Below are positions 61,309 through 64,000 of a DNA stretch of 64,000 nucleotides, in pieces (within the stretch, counting starts at the first letter, position 1; each line of letters begins with the position of its first letter). The stretch is from assembly GCA_013314775.1 (NCBI GenBank), contig JABUFB010000010.1:248001-312000 (forward strand), written 5' to 3'. Made by a program: the position numbers and the translations under genes. This DNA comes from Armatimonadota bacterium (GTDB taxonomy: Bacteria; Armatimonadota; Zipacnadia; Zipacnadales; JABUFB01). Below the pieces are notes generated by a model. The model did not search any database. It had not been told where the DNA came from and worked only from the letters and a program-made list of their open reading frames with translations.

Positions 61309-64000
61309 ATGTTGCAGGGCGTCGATCTGCCCGGACTCCAATCGCCGGGTGACCACCGGCGAAGTCGTCTGACGGCGCCCGCTGCACTCCTGGTTCTCGC
61401 AATCGCGGCGGTAACGGCCTGGCAGGTCTGGCGAAGCGAAGACCGTGACATGCGACAAGTCGCCCTCACCGAAGCCCGAATGGTTGCCAGTTCCGTCAAC
61501 TGGCGCCATTGCGAGCAACTCAGCGGCACCATGGCTGACCTGGGAACCGCGCCCTATGACAGGCTCGCAGAGCAGTTGCGCCGCATTCGAAAGATGCATC
61601 CGCGGTGCCGGTTAGCCTACCTCCTGCGCCAGGACGCAAACGGCGCGGTCATTTCGCTGGTGGATTCGGAAGCTCCGGGCAGCCCTGATCACTCCCCACC
61701 GGGCCGGGTCTTGACCGCCGTCGACCCCAGCATCACCCAAACCTTCACCACCTGGCAGGGCGCCACCTGGGGCCCCGTCCGCGACAGATGGGGCGTCTGG
61801 GTCCGCTCAACCGCGGCAGTGCTGAACCCCGACACCGGGCAGCTTGTGGCTGTCCTGGGCCTGGACACCGATGCCCGGGACTGGAACAGGGTACTCCTGG
61901 CTCACGCCGCTGGGCAGGTGAGCTTGGTTCTGCTCATCGGCATTGTCATCATCGTGCTGCTTGCCTCGCGTGCGCAGGCCAAGCGTGAGAACCGCGAACT
62001 CGCACGTTACGCCTCGGCCCTGGCGGAGAGCGAAGAGAGATATCGCCGCATCGTCGAGACCGCCAACGAGGGCATTTGGGCGATGGACGGCGAGATGCGC
62101 ACGACGTACGTGAACCGCCAGCTCACCGAATTTCTCGGCTACTCACCCGAGGAAATGCTGGGCCGACGAGTGGACGAGTTCATGTTCGAAGAGGACCTGG
62201 AAGAACACGCGAAGGAGATATCGCGCCGAAGCCGTGGGGAATCCAGCCGCTACGAGCGAAGATTCCGACACCGCGACGGCAGCGTGCGCTGGCTGGCGGT
62301 CTCTGCTACACCGATCATGGATGCGCTGGGTCGGTTCGCGGGCTCCTTTGCCATGTTCACCGATATCACCGAACGGCGCGCGATTGAGGAGAAATTGCGG
62401 CAGCAGGCCCTTGTACTTGACCAGATACACGACTGCGTAACCGTCACCGATCTGGACGGCGTGATTACATACGTCAATGACGCTGAAATCTCCACTCTGG
62501 GGTACTCCCGCGAGGAGCTCATCGGCAGAAGCGTGCGCCAGTATGGCGACGACGCGGCCAGGGGAGCAACCCAGGAGGAGATCATCGAGAGAACGCTCCG
62601 GGACGGGGAATGGCGTGGCGAAGTCGTCAACTACACCGCGGATGGCAGAGCCGTCATCCTGGACTGCCGAACGCGACTGGTGCATGACCTCTCCGGGAAG
62701 CCGATCGCCATGTGCGGCATCGCGACGGACATCACCGAACAGAAACGCGCGGAGGAGGCATTGCGGCAGAGCCAGGAGCGCCTCCAGAGCATTCTGCGAG
62801 TAGCGCCGGTGGGGATCGGAGTCGTCCACAACCGGGTGTTCACCGAAGTGAACCCGCGGGTCTGCCAAATGACCGGCTATTCCCGCGAGGAGCTGATCGG
62901 CCAGAATGCGCGCCTATTGTACCCGACCCAGGAAGAGTTCGAGTTCGTGGGTACAGATAAGTACCGCCAAATCGTGGAAGACGGCCTCGGGACTGTCGAG
63001 ACGCGCTGGATCACGAAGGATGGTCGCATCATCGACGTCCTGATTGCCTCGACACCCACAGATCCGGATGACGAAAGCCTCGGGGTGACATTCACTGCAC
63101 TGGATATTACCGAACGCAAGCAAGCCACCGAGGCCCTGCGGAAGAGCGAAAACCTCCTGCGTCGGGCGCTGGAAGTTGTGCCTGTCGGCCTGTGGATCGC
63201 CGACGCCGAAGGCAATCTCCTCAGCGGGAATGAAGCGGCGCGCAGAATCTGGGGTGCGCACCTGCTGCCGCGACGCGACGAATACGGGTTGTTCAAAGCA
63301 CGCAGGCTCCCCTCGGGCGAGGAAGTCGGGCCTGACGACTGGGCCATCGTACGCACCCTCAGCGAAGGCGTGACCGTGCTCGATGAGTTGCTCGAGATCG
63401 AGACATTCGATGGCCGGACGCGGATCGTCCATAACTCAACGGCGCCCGTCATGGACGATGATGGCAATATCGAGGCGGTAATCATCGTCAACCAGGACAT
63501 CACCGAGCGCGCAATCACCGAACGGGCCCTGCGAGCAAGCGAGGAACGTTACAGAATCATCACGCACACAAGCCCTCTGTCAATCATGCTGATCCGCAAG
63601 GGACGGCTCCTCTTTGCGAACCCCACCGCAGTGCGAATCTTCGGCCGCTCACAGGCTTACGAGCTTGTCGGTGCGCGTATCGGAGAACTGATCGGGCGCG
63701 AGCAGTTCAAGCGAATCGCTGACAGCCTGCAACGGCCACCCGGCGCTGAGCCTGACATGCCGATGGGGATGAGCATCACGCGCCCGGACGGAACTGTAGC
63801 CCATGTAGAAGTGGTCGCCTCACACATTCAGCTGGAAGACGGTCCTGCTATCCTGGCGATGGCCGTCGACGTCACCCAGCGCAAGCGCGCCGAGACCCAG
63901 GCCGAGCAGCTCAAGTCGGTCTTCGACCATGCCCAGTTCGGCGCAGTGATCAGCGACCTCAACGGCCGATTGACCTACATAAACCCGGCCATGGCCCATC
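61309..64000 (+). CDS. Membrane sensor with at least five PAS domains, 3' end cut
   Basis: ATG at 61309 with AAGGGGG 7 nt upstream; the frame is open to the end of the window (897 codons). Residues 21-38 (LTAPAALLVLAIAAVTAW) and about 204-222 (VSLVLLIGIVIIVLLASRA) are membrane helices flanking an extracytoplasmic sensor of about 165 residues. Five PAS/PAC units follow at about 240-362, 364-485, 487-610, 607-740 and 744-862, each closed by a DITER/DITEQ-KRAEE linker helix (AMFTDITERRAIEEK, GIATDITEQKRAEEA, ALDITERKQATEA and so on). A sixth PAS begins at about 864. The output module (histidine kinase, GGDEF or other) lies beyond the window. Ligand unknown. Confidence 0.93.
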   Translation, partial: MLQGVDLPGLQSPGDHRRSRLTAPAALLVLAIAAVTAWQVWRSEDRDMRQVALTEARMVASSVNWRHCEQLSGTMADLGTAPYDRLAEQLRRIRKMHPRCRLAYLLRQDANGAVISLVDSEAPGSPDHSPPGRVLTAVDPSITQTFTTWQGATWGPVRDRWGVWVRSTAAVLNPDTGQLVAVLGLDTDARDWNRVLLAHAAGQVSLVLLIGIVIIVLLASRAQAKRENRELARYASALAESEERYRRIVETANEGIWAMDGEMRTTYVNRQLTEFLGYSPEEMLGRRVDEFMFEEDLEEHAKEISRRSRGESSRYERRFRHRDGSVRWLAVSATPIMDALGRFAGSFAMFTDITERRAIEEKLRQQALVLDQIHDCVTVTDLDGVITYVNDAEISTLGYSREELIGRSVRQYGDDAARGATQEEIIERTLRDGEWRGEVVNYTADGRAVILDCRTRLVHDLSGKPIAMCGIATDITEQKRAEEALRQSQERLQSILRVAPVGIGVVHNRVFTEVNPRVCQMTGYSREELIGQNARLLYPTQEEFEFVGTDKYRQIVEDGLGTVETRWITKDGRIIDVLIASTPTDPDDESLGVTFTALDITERKQATEALRKSENLLRRALEVVPVGLWIADAEGNLLSGNEAARRIWGAHLLPRRDEYGLFKARRLPSGEEVGPDDWAIVRTLSEGVTVLDELLEIETFDGRTRIVHNSTAPVMDDDGNIEAVIIVNQDITERAITERALRASEERYRIITHTSPLSIMLIRKGRLLFANPTAVRIFGRSQAYELVGARIGELIGREQFKRIADSLQRPPGAEPDMPMGMSITRPDGTVAHVEVVASHIQLEDGPAILAMAVDVTQRKRAETQAEQLKSVFDHAQFGAVISDLNGRLTYINPAMAH

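Noticed and set aside
1-64000. CRISPR array, tRNA, rRNA or insertion sequence
   Set aside because: No regularly spaced direct repeats, no cloverleaf-like T-loop context and no transposase motifs were found by reading both strands; short intergenic repeats are the only repeats seen.

Overview
The window is GC-rich, densely coded bacterial DNA dominated by secreted or cytosolic carbohydrate-active proteins. A prepilin-like protein (9394-10056) with the FTLIELLVV leader, the [13 protein letters not shown] and MYAQDWDE stretches and a C-terminal H-X9-DG motif is of the kind that fills Armatimonadota genomes. Together with the many one-off glycoside hydrolases this points to an Armatimonadota-like (or similar PVC/Hydrogenedentes-like) environmental bacterium. 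That placement is inference: no rRNA or tRNA gene is visible. Translation starts are mostly well marked by GGAGG-type Shine-Dalgarno sites, and GTG and TTG starts are frequent.

Layout, left to right. 0-12 kb: the end of an SGNH hydrolase, a secreted protein with about 15 beta-propeller-like repeats, a GH29 alpha-L-fucosidase, an unknown protein, an SGNH lipoprotein, a UshA-like 5'-nucleotidase, a SUMF1-fold protein lacking the FGE cysteines, the prepilin-like protein and a WbsX/GH99-like protein. 12-18.5 kb: a compact four-gene minus-strand cluster of apparently cytosolic proteins (GH2, alpha/alpha toroid, FG-GAP repeats, UroD-like). 19-31 kb: a TIM-barrel protein, a lipoprotein of unknown function, a ceramidase-fold protein without the catalytic serine, a large DUF6259-like TIM-barrel protein and an RbsA/RbsC/RbsB-type sugar ABC importer. 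31-38 kb: a GH116 enzyme with an inserted beta-sandwich, a clan-A-like hydrolase, a beta-helix pectate-lyase-like protein and a secreted unknown protein. 38-52 kb: an MttB-superfamily protein, a SAM methyltransferase, then a plus-strand cluster with a YetA/PcRGLX-like lyase, a 1319-aa toroid protein, a small secreted protein, two BNR sialidase-like proteins and a PAS plus zinc-ribbon protein. 52-64 kb: a giant 2872-aa secreted protein and the start of a membrane sensor with at least five PAS domains.

Taken together the genes describe a glycan scavenger. Secreted lyases, esterases and glycosidases (fucosidase, GH116, TIM barrels, beta-helix) would release oligosaccharides, the RbsABC-type importer would take up monosaccharides, and signal-less enzymes (GH2, GH33-like sialidase) would act in the cytosol. 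The enzyme mix (fucose, sialic acid, amino sugar or beta-glucoside, rhamnogalacturonan-like uronides) fits complex heteropolysaccharides or glycoconjugates; the actual substrate is not determinable from sequence.

The most unusual object is the giant protein at 52128-60746. It has a signal peptide, carboxypeptidase-regulatory-like domains, five PPC-type repeats, many Ig/FN3/CARDB-like modules, an acidic Gln/Gly-rich linker, a helical pre-toxin-like segment and a conserved-looking C-terminal domain of unknown function. The overall design resembles a polymorphic-toxin or surface-effector protein, but there is no adjacent immunity candidate. Short intergenic repeats with inverted arms are also present.
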